From the NCBI RefSeq assembly GCF_004801405.1, contig NZ_SSOB01000013.1, forward strand, positions 122,624 through 186,623: a stretch of DNA of 64,000 nucleotides, read 5' to 3'. A model generated the notes under the pieces. It was not told where the DNA came from. It saw only the letters and a list, made by a program, of their open reading frames with translations, and did no database searches. The position numbers and the translations under genes were made by a program. Below are positions 33,676-42,670 of this stretch, piece by piece (position 1 is the first letter of the stretch; every line of letters begins with the position of its first letter). Source of the stretch: Cohnella fermenti (GTDB lineage: Bacteria; Bacillota; Bacilli; Paenibacillales; Paenibacillaceae).

Positions 33676-34368
33676 TTACAGCGTAAAACGATCCCCCGGA
33701 GCCATGACGCGGCCGCGAATTCCGCTCTGCTCCAGGCGGTTCACGAACGCTTCGGAATCCTGACGGATCGGCGGGAACGTATTGTAGTGCACAGGCACGA
33801 CATGGCGCGCCCCGAGCCACTTGGCCGCTTGCAGCGCGTCGTCCGGCCCCATCGTGTAGTGGTCTCCAATCGGCAGGAAGGCGAGGTCGATATCCTCCAG
33901 CTCGCCGATCATTCTCATATCCCCATATAGACACGTGTCGCCCGTATGAAGAATCGTCTTGCCCTCGACACGGATCAGGAAGCCGGCCGGCATCCCCGCA
34001 TAATGGATCGTCTTCGTCTTCTCATCCACAATGCCCGAGCTGTGAAAGGCCGGAATCATCTTCGCTTTGGCGAAGCCGAGATCATACGTGCCCCCCATGT
34101 TCATTCCGATCGTCTGAACGCCCTGCCACGACAAGTACGTCGCCAGTTCGACGATGGCGATGACCGGAGCCCCGTTCGCCTTCGAGATCGGTTCCGCATC
34201 GAGGATATGATCCGTGTGCGCATGCGTGAGCAGAATCGCATCCGCCTTGATGTCCTCCGGCTTCGTGACCGCTATCGGGTTGCCCCGCAAGAACGGATCG
34301 ACAACGAGCGACTTCCCTTCCGTCTCGATCTGGATACAAGAATGGCCGTGATACGTAATTTCCATCAT
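33676..34368 (-). CDS. UPF0173 metal-dependent hydrolase (YtkL, MBL fold)
   Basis: A 230-residue metallo-beta-lactamase-fold hydrolase. The zinc-binding motif LTHAHTDHILDAEP (HxHxDH) lies near residue 53, with later ligands GDTCLYGDM and the terminal VVPVHYNTFPPI. This matches Bacillus YtkL, whose substrate is not known. ATG 34368 follows GGGAGGTG. It is the first gene of a two-gene unit with yqkE, divergent from the luciferase-like gene. Confidence 0.9.
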   Translation of the reverse strand: MMEITYHGHSCIQIETEGKSLVVDPFLRGNPIAVTKPEDIKADAILLTHAHTDHILDAEPISKANGAPVIAIVELATYLSWQGVQTIGMNMGGTYDLGFAKAKMIPAFHSSGIVDEKTKTIHYAGMPAGFLIRVEGKTILHTGDTCLYGDMRMIGELEDIDLAFLPIGDHYTMGPDDALQAAKWLGARHVVPVHYNTFPPIRQDSEAFVNRLEQSGIRGRVMAPGDRFTL

Positions 34369-34458
34369 TCAACACCTCCCGATTACTCCTATCATATACG
34401 AGACAAGCGCCCCCATTCAATCGCCCGTTCGCCCCGGCAATCTTATTCTGTGATTTTA

Positions 34459-34488
34459 TTGACTACAGTTAAGCGCAAGAGGTATGAT
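34459..34488 (+). promoter_or_regulatory. Promoter of the luciferase-like monooxygenase gene
   Basis: TTGACT (34459-34464), 18-base spacer, TATGAT (34483-34488), 26 bases before the start codon. Confidence 0.7.
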
Positions 34489-34514
34489 GTGGAGAAAAAG
34501 AGGTGGATTCCCGC

Positions 34515-35543
34515 ATGACCCTTACCCTGAGCATTCTCGACCAATCCCAGGTCTGCGAAGGCCAGAACGCCTCGCAGGCCCTTCAGAATACGACAAAGCT
34601 CGCCCAGGAGGCCGACCGGCTCGGCTATCATCGCTACTGGGTAAGCGAGCACCATTCGTCCCGCTCGCTCGCGCACTCCAGCCCGGAGGTGCTGCTGGCC
34701 CATCTTGGCGCACACACGAAGCGCATCCGGCTCGGCTCCGGCGGCATCATGCTCCCCCACTACAGCGCCTACAAGGTGGCCGAGAACTTCAAGCTGCTCG
34801 AAGCGCTGAATCCCGGCCGCATCGACGTCGGCCTCGGCCGCGCTCCGGGCGGTATGCCCCTCTCCACGCGGGCGCTTCAGGAAGGCCGCTACGGCGACAT
34901 CGACCGTTACCCGCAGCAGGTGAACGACCTGCTGAACTACTTGTACGACTCGCTTCCGGCCGGACACCGGTTCGCCGGCCTCCATGCTTCCCCGGCCATC
35001 CAGACGCGGCCGGAGCTGTGGCTGCTCGGCTCCAGCATGGGAACCGCGCAGATCGCGGCGCAACTGGGCGTTCCCTACGCATACGCGCAGTTCTTCGGCG
35101 TGCCCGGCAGCGAGGATGCTATTCCATATTACAAGGATCGCTATCAGTCGAACGCCCTTCATCCCGAGCCGCGCGCGCTCGCCGCAGTAATGGTCATCTG
35201 CGCCGACACCGAAGAGGAAGCGGCTCGGCTCGCGACAAGCACCGAGCTGTTCTTCCTGTCGCTCGAGCAGGGCCGCATGCTCGACTACTTCCCTTCCGTA
35301 GACACCGCATTAAGCTACCCGTATACCGACTACGACCGCGAACGCATCCGCGCCGGCTCGCACCGCCGAATCCTTGGCACCCCCGAGCAAGTGAAGGCCC
35401 GGCTGCTGAACCTGAGCGATCAATTCGGCATCGACGAATTCATGATCGTGACGATCACGCATGACTTCGACGCCCGGGTCAAGTCGTACCGGCTGCTCGC
35501 GGACGCTTTCGGCCTGGGCGCATCCTCCGCCCCTTCACTTTAA
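34515..35543 (+). CDS. LLM class flavin-dependent oxidoreductase
   Basis: A 342-residue bacterial luciferase-like flavoprotein. Family stretches are YWVSEHHSSRSLAHSSPEVLLAHL (in part VSEHHSSRSLAHSSPEVLL), LGSGGIMLPHYSAYKVAE and RIDVGLGRAPGG. These match the MsnO8/YtmO-like group of FMN-dependent monooxygenases. ATG 34515 follows AGGTGG by eight bases. It ends 9 bp inside the convergent nitroreductase gene. Substrate unknown; relatives act on small sulfur or hydrocarbon substrates. Confidence 0.9.
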   Translation: MTLTLSILDQSQVCEGQNASQALQNTTKLAQEADRLGYHRYWVSEHHSSRSLAHSSPEVLLAHLGAHTKRIRLGSGGIMLPHYSAYKVAENFKLLEALNPGRIDVGLGRAPGGMPLSTRALQEGRYGDIDRYPQQVNDLLNYLYDSLPAGHRFAGLHASPAIQTRPELWLLGSSMGTAQIAAQLGVPYAYAQFFGVPGSEDAIPYYKDRYQSNALHPEPRALAAVMVICADTEEEAARLATSTELFFLSLEQGRMLDYFPSVDTALSYPYTDYDRERIRAGSHRRILGTPEQVKARLLNLSDQFGIDEFMIVTITHDFDARVKSYRLLADAFGLGASSAPSL

Positions 35544-36290
35544 CGGCAGCCCTCGGTTGGTCAAATAAGTTCTCCAATCGAGGCGGCTGGGACGCGACAG
35601 CCGCAGCGTCATCTGCTCGCTCCAGCGGTCGGCCCGGCCGCCTCCCGTCCTCTCGCGGTAGTAAGCCGACAGCATGCCGTTATATTCCGTCAAGCGGGTC
35701 AGCGCCTCTTCGTCGGCGGGGTAGAACTCCTCCGAATAGACGGCCTCCGGAGCCAGCCTCGGCTTCGTCGCGGCCGGCTCCGCCGGGCGGCCGACCGTCA
35801 TGCCGAACAGCGGCACGACCCGCTCCGGCGTCTTCAGCAGCTCGGCAACGTCCTTCGGGCGGTTGCGCAAGCCTCCGATATAGCAGATGCCGAGGCCCAG
35901 CGACTCGGCTGCGATCGCCGCATTCTGAGCAGCCAGCGCCGCGTCGACGACCCCGACCGTATACTGCTCGGTCGACTCCAGGGCAGTCTCCGTACGCTCG
36001 GGCTCGAAGCCTTCAAGCCTGGCGCACAGCTCCAGGCGATGCAAGTCAAGGCAGAAAACAAGCAGCAGAGGACATTGCTCCACATGCTTCTGCCCCCCGG
36101 CGAGCTCCGCCAGCCTCGCCTTGCGCGCCCGATCCCTCACTCCGATGATCGAATACGCCTGCACGAAGCTCGACGTGCTCGCCGCCTGCGCGCTCGTCAC
36201 GATCGCTCGAAGCTGCTCCTCGGATACGGGTTGATCGGTATAAGCGCGAATGGAGCAATGCTTCCGCAGTTGCTCGATGGTCTCGTTCAT
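35535..36290 (-). CDS. NADPH-dependent FMN nitroreductase (NfsA/NfrA family)
   Basis: A 251-residue flavoprotein. HCSIRAYTDQPVSEEQLRAIV (in part SIRAYTDQPVSEEQL) is the FMN-binding N-terminus of the oxygen-insensitive nitroreductase NfsA/Frp group; ESLGLGICYIGGLRNRPKDV and VVPLFGMTVGRP are further signatures. It reduces nitroaromatics, quinones or flavins with NADPH. Bacillus NfrA1 is a similar FMN reductase. The adjacent, convergent LLM gene uses reduced FMN, so a functional pairing is possible, but the two genes are not an operon. Confidence 0.9.
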   Translation of the reverse strand: MNETIEQLRKHCSIRAYTDQPVSEEQLRAIVTSAQAASTSSFVQAYSIIGVRDRARKARLAELAGGQKHVEQCPLLLVFCLDLHRLELCARLEGFEPERTETALESTEQYTVGVVDAALAAQNAAIAAESLGLGICYIGGLRNRPKDVAELLKTPERVVPLFGMTVGRPAEPAATKPRLAPEAVYSEEFYPADEEALTRLTEYNGMLSAYYRERTGGGRADRWSEQMTLRLSRPSRLDWRTYLTNRGLPLK

Positions 36291-36429
36291 TGTACACCCC
36301 TCTTTTCCATGATGTCGCCTTTATTGTACCAGTATTGTACCAGATGAGCCTTGGTGCCCGCCCGTCGACCCGATGACGTCGGAGGGCGCTTGGTTACAAA
36401 ATGTATCTCCAGGGGCCTGGCGGGGACCA

Positions 36430-36586
36430 TCCCCTATTCCAAAAAGGGTGCCTTATCCCTGCCGTTCAGGCTTCATCTGAATTTCCAATTATTAGGATAC
36501 TGATTAGAGGGGATAAGGCACCCTTTGGCGAAAAGGGATAGGGGCGATGGCGGGCGGCGAGGAAAATATACGGGGTAGGGGTATAT
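36430..36586 (-). repeat. Dispersed palindromic element, copy D
   Basis: Fills most of the gap 36291-36693, which has no gene. Read on the minus strand it gives TACCCCTACCCCGTATAT, CCCTTTTCGCCAAAGGG-TGCC, TCAGTATCCTAATAATTGG and CGGCAGGGATAAGG-CACCC, the same order as copies A and E. Confidence 0.88.
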
Positions 36587-36693
36587 CTCCAATCAAAGAG
36601 AGCCCGCCGCCCTCCCTGATCGCGACGATTCGGAAGGAACGGCAGGCTCTTATGCTTGCTTGGCCTTACGGCGATGGCGATGGATGGCAATGG

Positions 36694-38841
36694 CTAAGCT
36701 TCCCTGACGCTTGCCAGCTCCTTCGCGACGAGATCGGCGTAGGCCTCCGCGCCCGTGCGGGTCAGGTGGACGCCATCCTTGCCGAAGTACTCTTCCTTGC
36801 CGGCGCTGGCCCGATACCAGTCGATCATGCTGACATTCTCATAGTCTGCAGCGACTTCCTTGAGCGTCTTGTTGACCGGGTCCTGCCATTGCCGAGGAAC
36901 GCGGGTGTTGATCAGGATGATGGACCGATCATCGCCAAGCTCGTCAAGAATCTCCTTCAGCTTCTTCTCGGTAAAGGAGCCGTTCGTCCCAAGCTCGATA
37001 ACGACTACCTTGCCGATGTCGCCGCCGCTCTCGAGCGCTTCCACCGTCTCCATCGCTTTGTTCATCTGGCGGCCGACCTCGCCGTCCACGAGGATGCCGG
37101 GGAGCAGCTTCTCGAGATAAGGCTTCACGCCGAGGATCACCGAATCCCCGATGACGGTCACTCCCTTGCCGTCGGCCTGCGGCGTTGCGGATGCGGAATT
37201 CGTTCCGTCCGGCTGCGCTTCATTAGGCTTTGTTGCGTTGGACCCGCTTGCTCCGGGCTGCGTTCCGCCCGGCTTCGATCCAGTGGGGCTCGCCCCGCCA
37301 GGATTCGCACCATTGGAGTTCGTTCCATTGGAGTTCGTTCCATTGGAATTCGCTCCGTTCGACTGCGATCCATTCGATTCCGATCCGTCGGGCTGCTTAA
37401 CCGTCGGCTCCTTCTCGCCTGGCTTCGCCGCCTGAGAAGCTCCCGGCGTCGCTTCCGGCTCCGAGGTTGAGGATGGCGACGCCCCCGGCTTGCCGGATGC
37501 CGACGGCGAGCTGTCGGCTCCCCCGGATACGAGCTCAAGATCGGAATTGCCGCCCGCAGACGGCGCCTGCACGACAGGCGTAGTTCCTGCCGCTTCGGCG
37601 GATGCCCCCGGGCGCTCGCCGCTTCCGCTGCCGCAGGAGATGCAGAGGGCGAAGATCGCCGACACTGACAGCAGCGCGAACGCCCGCGGGTGAAGAGCCC
37701 GCCAGGCCGCACTGCCGCCGGATGAAGCCGGGCGGGATGTCAATCTCCGGAACAGCCGACCGAGCGCGCCGCCGATGATCGGACGTTCGACGAAGTTCCA
37801 GGACAGCGCCGCGAGCAGCAGGGTCAACCATAATTGGAAGGCGATTCTCGGGTAATCGGCCCCGCCGGCTGTATTCGCCTCGCTCGTCAAGGCGATAACC
37901 GGATAATGCCAGAGATAGATGCCGTAGGATCTCACGCCGATCCAGCGAAGCGGCTTGATGGATAAAACCTGCGCGAGTCGGCTGGACGGATGAATAAGAA
38001 CGGCGATCAGGATCGCGGTGACGACGGACAGCAGTGCCAGGCCGCCGCGGTAAGCGAAGGAGCCGTATTCGTGCGTGAAGAGAGCCATCAGCGCGATTGC
38101 AATTAAGGCGGTCGCGCCGATTCCGTCCATCAGGAATCTTCCTCTTCCCGACTCAATAGGCTTAAGGCTTGCGCTCGGCACAACGACGGCGAGTGCGGCG
38201 CCGATCAAGAGGCCGAACGCCCGCGTGTCCGTCCCGTAATACACGCGGCTCGGGTCGGTTCCCGGCGCATAGAGATAGGCCATCGCCATCGCCGAGGCCG
38301 CAGCTCCGCCCATGATGAGCAGGGCCAGCGGTCCCCGCTTCGGGGCGATCGTCAGGCCAAGCGCCAGCAGGAGCGGCCACAGCACATAGAATTGCTCCTC
38401 TACCGCCAGCGACCAGAAGTGCCCGAACGGGCTGGGCGGTCCGAAGCTCTCGAAGTAAGAGACATTATGATAAATCAGCCACCAGTTGTGGATGTATGCG
38501 AGCGCGGCGCCGATGTCCCCTCCCAAGGAATGAAGCCGGGAAGCATCGGTCGCCGCCAGCCACGCCGACACGACAGCGACGAGAAGCAGCATGGCGGGAA
38601 GCAGGCGCCTCGCCCTGCGCAGCCAGAACCCGCGGAGATCGAGTGTCCGCTCGGCCTTCCACTTGGCGACCAATTGGTCTGTGATCAAATAACCGGATAA
38701 GACGAAGAACACGCCGACGCCGAGGAATCCCCCGGGAAGCACGTTCATGGGAAGATGATAGACGATTACCGCTATCACCGACAACGCCCGAAGACCGTCG
38801 AGGCCGGGCATGTAACGCTTCTTGTTTGATTGCTCAGGCAT
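36694..38841 (-). CDS. Acyltransferase-3/SGNH hydrolase fusion (OatA/OafA-like)
   Basis: A 715-residue membrane acyltransferase. Residues ~10-370 are the acyltransferase 3 domain with ten or so segments (YMPGLDGLRALSVIAVI start, GVGVFFVLSGYLI). Then comes a low-complexity Pro/Ser/Gly/Asn linker (~420-545) and a C-terminal SGNH hydrolase domain (~555-715): VIGDSVILGV, VIELGTNGSF and DGVHLTRTG with the Ser, Asn and Asp-His residues. This is the OatA/OafA layout that O-acetylates peptidoglycan or surface polysaccharide, with the SGNH part outside the cell. ATG 38841 was chosen over an upstream GTG because of GGAGG spacing. Confidence 0.92.
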   Translation of the reverse strand: MPEQSNKKRYMPGLDGLRALSVIAVIVYHLPMNVLPGGFLGVGVFFVLSGYLITDQLVAKWKAERTLDLRGFWLRRARRLLPAMLLLVAVVSAWLAATDASRLHSLGGDIGAALAYIHNWWLIYHNVSYFESFGPPSPFGHFWSLAVEEQFYVLWPLLLALGLTIAPKRGPLALLIMGGAAASAMAMAYLYAPGTDPSRVYYGTDTRAFGLLIGAALAVVVPSASLKPIESGRGRFLMDGIGATALIAIALMALFTHEYGSFAYRGGLALLSVVTAILIAVLIHPSSRLAQVLSIKPLRWIGVRSYGIYLWHYPVIALTSEANTAGGADYPRIAFQLWLTLLLAALSWNFVERPIIGGALGRLFRRLTSRPASSGGSAAWRALHPRAFALLSVSAIFALCISCGSGSGERPGASAEAAGTTPVVQAPSAGGNSDLELVSGGADSSPSASGKPGASPSSTSEPEATPGASQAAKPGEKEPTVKQPDGSESNGSQSNGANSNGTNSNGTNSNGANPGGASPTGSKPGGTQPGASGSNATKPNEAQPDGTNSASATPQADGKGVTVIGDSVILGVKPYLEKLLPGILVDGEVGRQMNKAMETVEALESGGDIGKVVVIELGTNGSFTEKKLKEILDELGDDRSIILINTRVPRQWQDPVNKTLKEVAADYENVSMIDWYRASAGKEEYFGKDGVHLTRTGAEAYADLVAKELASVREA
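37311..37390 (-). repeat. 15-bp in-frame repeats in the acyltransferase linker
   Basis: TTCGTTCCATTGGAG-type units recur with a 15-bp period, encoding NGTNS/NGANS pentapeptide variants in the extracellular linker. Such tracts can change length by slippage. Confidence 0.7.
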
Positions 38842-39123
38842 GGCAGCGGACTCCTCCACTCATTAAGAATGGCAAGTCATCATTACTCACGAATCTCTCT
38901 CTAGGTTCCATATTCCCGTTCTACCTTTCGTTCCGCTCTTGGTTAAAGAAGACGCGCCTCACGGCGGGTCGGCAGTGCCTTGCGCATGCTTCAAGCATAC
39001 AGTTAATGCCATTAAATAAAGTCCGCTGTTCCGCCTGCTTGCCGGTATCTCTTGTTCGTTGTTCCCCCTTTCCGAGCGCTGTGAAGCCTGTTTGCACCCG
39101 TTGTTTTGTCTTATGCCGAATTA

Positions 39124-39176
39124 GACGAAAGGACTACCTTAAAGGTTCAATGATTTATAGGAGATTTCGTCGAAAA
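39124..39176. other. Possible structured hairpin in the gap upstream of the acyltransferase
   Basis: The region 38842-39181 has no convincing gene; an open frame across it has no ribosome-binding site and biased composition. Near its end GACGAAA and TTTCGTC bracket 33 bases, and several interior blocks are AT-rich. This may be a folded leader or repeat, not recognised. Confidence 0.3.
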
Positions 39177-39181
39177 GCAAG

Positions 39182-39208
39182 AAAAAAATAAGACCGCTTT
39201 CGCGGTCT
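39182..39208 (-). terminator. Intrinsic terminator of the MOSC-M42 operon
   Basis: Minus-strand AGACCGC-GAAA-GCGGTCT followed by TATTTTTTTC. Confidence 0.8.
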
Positions 39209-39253
39209 GGTGTTGCTGTCATGTCGAGGCTGCGATGCGGAACCGGGGCGGGG

Positions 39254-39979
39254 TTACAGCAGTCGAATCGCGTCGCCGACCGCGATCGTTCCGGGAGTGG
39301 CAACCGCGGCATACGCCCCGACCGTCAGCCCGAATTGTTCGTTCACGAGCCGCAGCAGCGAAGGGGCCCGCTCCAGCGTGTCCGGATCGAACGTGACCAT
39401 CGAGCAGCGCTCGCAGCCTTTGTCGACGCGCAGCCTCGCGGAGCCGATCGCAATGTCGCGGCCGATCCATTCCAGCTCGTCCGGCGCCTCGTCGCTTAGG
39501 CGGACAAGCAGGTTGGCGCGGAACCGGAGCGGATCGAGAGGCTTGCCCCAACGCTCCTCGATTCTGCGGATGGTGCGATCCGACACGATCAGAACAGGGC
39601 TGTCGTCGACGCCCATCAGCCCTTCGGCTTGTCCGTCGTACGTCTTCATGCTGAGCCTCGTCTTCGTCAGCGTCTGGACGCGCTCGAGCAGCTTCTCGTC
39701 CCAGCGGAGCCTCTCGCCGTCCGGCGCCGTGATCGCGACTGCGCAGTCTCCCTCACCGACCGCGTCTTCCGTCCCTGCCAGCTCCGCCCGATAGGAGAGC
39801 ATGGCCGGAATGCCCCGCGCGGTTACGAACCGGTCCCAGCCCGTCTTCGTCTCGTCCTCGAACGCATGCAGGCGATCTCCGTAGAGCCCGCAGCTCTCGA
39901 CGAGGCTCTTCGCCAGGCGCTCCCCGGCGAAAGACTTGACCGGGTATCGCCACAGCTCCTCCACGCTTCCTGCGATCAT
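39254..39979 (-). CDS. MOSC domain protein
   Basis: A 241-residue protein with an N-terminal MOSC_N beta-barrel (residues 1-~80, EELWRYPVKSFAGERL) and a C-terminal MOSC domain (~105-238). The conserved sulfur-carrying Cys lies in VDKGCERCSMVTFDPDT. ATG 39979 was chosen because GGAGGG is seven bases upstream; the ATG two codons earlier overlaps the site. Relatives include YcbX-type molybdenum-cofactor-dependent N-hydroxylated-base reductases. It follows the M42 peptidase gene by 29 bases. A molybdopterin-type oxidoreductase gene lies nearby at 41205, which may or may not be related. Confidence 0.88.
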   Translation of the reverse strand: MIAGSVEELWRYPVKSFAGERLAKSLVESCGLYGDRLHAFEDETKTGWDRFVTARGIPAMLSYRAELAGTEDAVGEGDCAVAITAPDGERLRWDEKLLERVQTLTKTRLSMKTYDGQAEGLMGVDDSPVLIVSDRTIRRIEERWGKPLDPLRFRANLLVRLSDEAPDELEWIGRDIAIGSARLRVDKGCERCSMVTFDPDTLERAPSLLRLVNEQFGLTVGAYAAVATPGTIAVGDAIRLL

Positions 39980-40008
39980 TCGCATTCCCTCCCGTCCGGC
40001 TTGCTTCG

Positions 40009-41067
40009 TTACTCCATGATATACGCGAGCAGAAGCCTCGCTGTGTTCAGCACTGCGTCCCGGTGCGTTCGCTCCATGCCATGCGAGGCATGGACGCCCG
40101 GACCGATGAGGGCGGCGCGGATGTTGCTGCCCCCGCGAAGCGCGGCGGACGCGTCGGAGCCGTACTGCGGGTAGATGTCTACCGCATGCGGCAATCCTTC
40201 CCGCTTCGCCAGCTCGATGAGCCGCGACGTCATCTCGTAGTCGTACGGCCCGGACGAGTCCTTCGCGCAGATCGAGACGTCCTTCTCGGTGGCGGACAGG
40301 TCGTCGCCGAGCGCCCCCATGTCGATGGCGATCATCTCGGTCACGTCCGGCGGAATCCAGGCGGCGCCGTGGCCCACCTCTTCGTACGTGGAGAGGACAA
40401 TCTTCACCGTACGCGCCGGCGTCTTGCCTTCGCGCTTCAGCCATTCCAGCACGCCGAACAGCGCGGCGACGCTCGCCTTGTCGTCGAGATGGCGAGACTT
40501 GATCCAGCCGCTTGGCAGCGCCTTGGCGCGGGCGTCCCACGAGACGAAGTCGCCGACCGCGATGCCGAGCTTCAGAACGTCTTCCTTGCTCGCGACGTCC
40601 TCGTCGATGCGAATCTCCATGTTCGCTTCGTCCCGCTTCCACTCCCGCGAATCCGGGTAGACGTGCACCGACGGCTTCGTCGAGAGTACCGTCCCTTCGT
40701 AGGTTCGGCCGTCGCGCGTATGGATCGTGCAATATTCGCCTTCGACCGTCGACATGTCGTAGCCGCCGATCGGCGTCATCCGCAGCGTGCCGCCCGACTT
40801 GACGGCACGCACCATCGCGCCGAGCGTATCGACGTGGGCCGTCAGCGCCACTGTCCCTTCGCCGGCTGCGGCGCCGGGCACGACAAGGATGCCGTTCCCC
40901 TTCGGCGTCCGTTCAACGGCGCAGCCCAGCTTCGCCGCCTCCTCTTCCACCAGCTTCATGATGTTCATGCAGAAGCCGCTCGGGCTGGGCGTATTCAGCA
41001 GCTTCAACAGAAGCTGCTCCACGTAGGCCCCGTTCACCTGATAGCCGCTTGGCGTCGCTTGCGTCAT
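40009..41067 (-). CDS. M42 family metallopeptidase (YsdC-like)
   Basis: A 352-residue dinuclear aminopeptidase of the M42/TET type. Metal ligands and catalytic residues are visible in ALTAHVDTLGAMV (His, Asp near residue 80), the linking Asp of RHLDDKASVAAL near 195, the Glu pair in LSTYEEVGHGAAW near 227 and the His of HASHGMERTHRDA near 333. Cytoplasmic, cleaving N-terminal residues from peptides. Start ATG 41067; it precedes the MOSC gene in a likely operon. Confidence 0.92.
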   Translation of the reverse strand: MTQATPSGYQVNGAYVEQLLLKLLNTPSPSGFCMNIMKLVEEEAAKLGCAVERTPKGNGILVVPGAAAGEGTVALTAHVDTLGAMVRAVKSGGTLRMTPIGGYDMSTVEGEYCTIHTRDGRTYEGTVLSTKPSVHVYPDSREWKRDEANMEIRIDEDVASKEDVLKLGIAVGDFVSWDARAKALPSGWIKSRHLDDKASVAALFGVLEWLKREGKTPARTVKIVLSTYEEVGHGAAWIPPDVTEMIAIDMGALGDDLSATEKDVSICAKDSSGPYDYEMTSRLIELAKREGLPHAVDIYPQYGSDASAALRGGSNIRAALIGPGVHASHGMERTHRDAVLNTARLLLAYIME

Positions 41068-41204
41068 GTCCGCTCTTCCCTTCCGTAGCCGGATCGTCCG
41101 TGCAAAAGAACAAGATAGCCGATAATCTCGACTATCCCGCGTTGATCCGATATGCGTTATCGTGGCAACAGGCGTCGCCTCTTATTCAAACGTAGTCCTT
41201 ATAT

Positions 41205-41870
41205 TCAATCGTAGTCCTTATGATGCCATTCGTCTTCCGGGAGTCCGAGGTCCTCGCCGGAGAAGCGCTGCTCCCGGAACGGGTCGGCATAGTTGTGGAA
41301 GCCGTTCCGCTCCCAGAAGCCGGGCCGGTCCTCCTTCATGAACTCGAACCCGCGAATCCACTTGGCGCTTTTCCAGAAGTAAAGATGCGGAACAAGGAGG
41401 CGCAGCGGCCAGCCGTGCTTGTCCGTCAGCGGTTCCCCGTTGAACTGATAGGCGAGCAGGATATCGTCCCCGAGCAAGTCCGCAAGCGGCACGTTCGTCT
41501 CGTAGTCGTTGTCCGCGTGGACCATGACGTACCTGGCTTCCGGCTTCACCTTCAGCAGCTTCATCACGTCGCGGAATCGCACGCCCTCCCAGACGGTGTC
41601 GAACTTGGACCAGCGCGTCACGCAGTGAATGTCCGTCTCGATCGTCGTCTTGGGGAGCGCCATCAACTGCTCGTAGGTGAATGTGGCTTCTTCCTCCACT
41701 TCGCCGAATACGCGCAGCGTCCAATCGACCATCTCGTAGCGGGGGACCTCGCCTTCGTGAAGAATCGGGAAGCGATCGGTCAGCGTCTGTCCCGGGGGCA
41801 GGCGTCCTTCGAGCCCGCTCGGCGCCGGCGGCGCCTTGCTCTTCTTGATCCGTTCCGCTTTGGTCAGCAT
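41205..41870 (-). CDS. Sulfite oxidase-like molybdopterin oxidoreductase (YuiH-like)
   Basis: A 221-residue protein containing only the molybdopterin-binding domain of the sulfite oxidase family. The molybdenum-ligating Cys is in IETDIHCVTRWSKFDTVWEGV (in part DIHCVTRWSKFD) near residue 85. GWPLRLLVPHLYFWKSAKWI is a typical late motif. No signal peptide, so cytoplasmic as in Bacillus YuiH. ATG 41870 has AAGGA nine bases upstream. No haem or dimerisation domain follows. Confidence 0.88.
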   Translation of the reverse strand: MLTKAERIKKSKAPPAPSGLEGRLPPGQTLTDRFPILHEGEVPRYEMVDWTLRVFGEVEEEATFTYEQLMALPKTTIETDIHCVTRWSKFDTVWEGVRFRDVMKLLKVKPEARYVMVHADNDYETNVPLADLLGDDILLAYQFNGEPLTDKHGWPLRLLVPHLYFWKSAKWIRGFEFMKEDRPGFWERNGFHNYADPFREQRFSGEDLGLPEDEWHHKDYD

Positions 41871-41977
41871 GATGTCCATTCCTTTCTCTTGATGAGCCGT
41901 TGCCCGGCGGAGCTGAATGTCCAAATTATAGCGATCGGCCATTCGGCCTGTCAAACCCCGGCGGTCGCGTTCAGCCG

Positions 41978-42580
41978 TCACGTTCCTTCGCTCCGCGAGC
42001 GCCCCCGCAGCTTAAGCATGAGGAACCACCCGATCAGGATCAGGCAGAACGCCGCATAGGCTGCGATGAGCGGCCCGATGTCGTTCTCCGGGAACAGGAT
42101 CGACGAGCTGATGATGCTGAACATGCCGATATGCGACAGGTTGCCGACCAGCGACGAGATCGCGTAAGGTCCCGGCTTGACGCCGGACACGGATGCGAGG
42201 AACGAGATGACGTTGTTCGGCACGATCGGAATCGTACGCAGCACAATAATTGTCCACACCCCGTACTCTTCGAAGTATCTTTTCCACTTGGAATAACGAC
42301 CCGTATACCGCTGCATCCGGCGCTCGAACCAATCGGCGAACCAGTAGCGGCAGCAGGCGTACACGACGATCGACGAGACGATGCTCACCAGCCAGCTCAT
42401 CAACATCCCGTTCACAAGCCCCAGGGCGGAGATATGAAGGAAGATTAATGTCGAGAATGGGAAAATACCGAGAGAGCCCTGGATGACAGCCAGAGGAAGC
42501 GTGATGAGCACGATGCCGAAGCCGCTTAGGCCGAGCGTGTCCAGCACCCAATCTACATTATTATTGATATAATCGCCCAT
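41978..42580 (-). CDS. TVP38/TMEM64 (VTT domain) membrane protein
   Basis: A 200-residue membrane protein with five or six hydrophobic segments. The VTT/DedA-like signature RTIPIVPNNVISFLASVSGV (in part RTIPIVPNNVISFLA) lies near residue 120, and FPFSTLIFLHISALGLVNG near 40. Family members are thought to move lipids or support membrane homeostasis. It has its own start region and is 5' to the sulfite-oxidase-like gene on the same strand. Confidence 0.85.
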   Translation of the reverse strand: MGDYINNNVDWVLDTLGLSGFGIVLITLPLAVIQGSLGIFPFSTLIFLHISALGLVNGMLMSWLVSIVSSIVVYACCRYWFADWFERRMQRYTGRYSKWKRYFEEYGVWTIIVLRTIPIVPNNVISFLASVSGVKPGPYAISSLVGNLSHIGMFSIISSSILFPENDIGPLIAAYAAFCLILIGWFLMLKLRGRSRSEGT

Positions 42581-42670
42581 GGTTGTCGTCCCGAACCTTC
42601 CTTATCCGACTTGCTTCATTGCTATTCTATCTTAGCACTTCCTTATTAGTTAGCAAGCGAATTCGCATGC

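Noticed and set aside
38826..39191. 121-residue plus-strand open frame upstream of the acyltransferase
   Set aside because: It overlaps the acyltransferase start in antisense, lacks a ribosome-binding site and has no protein-like pattern.
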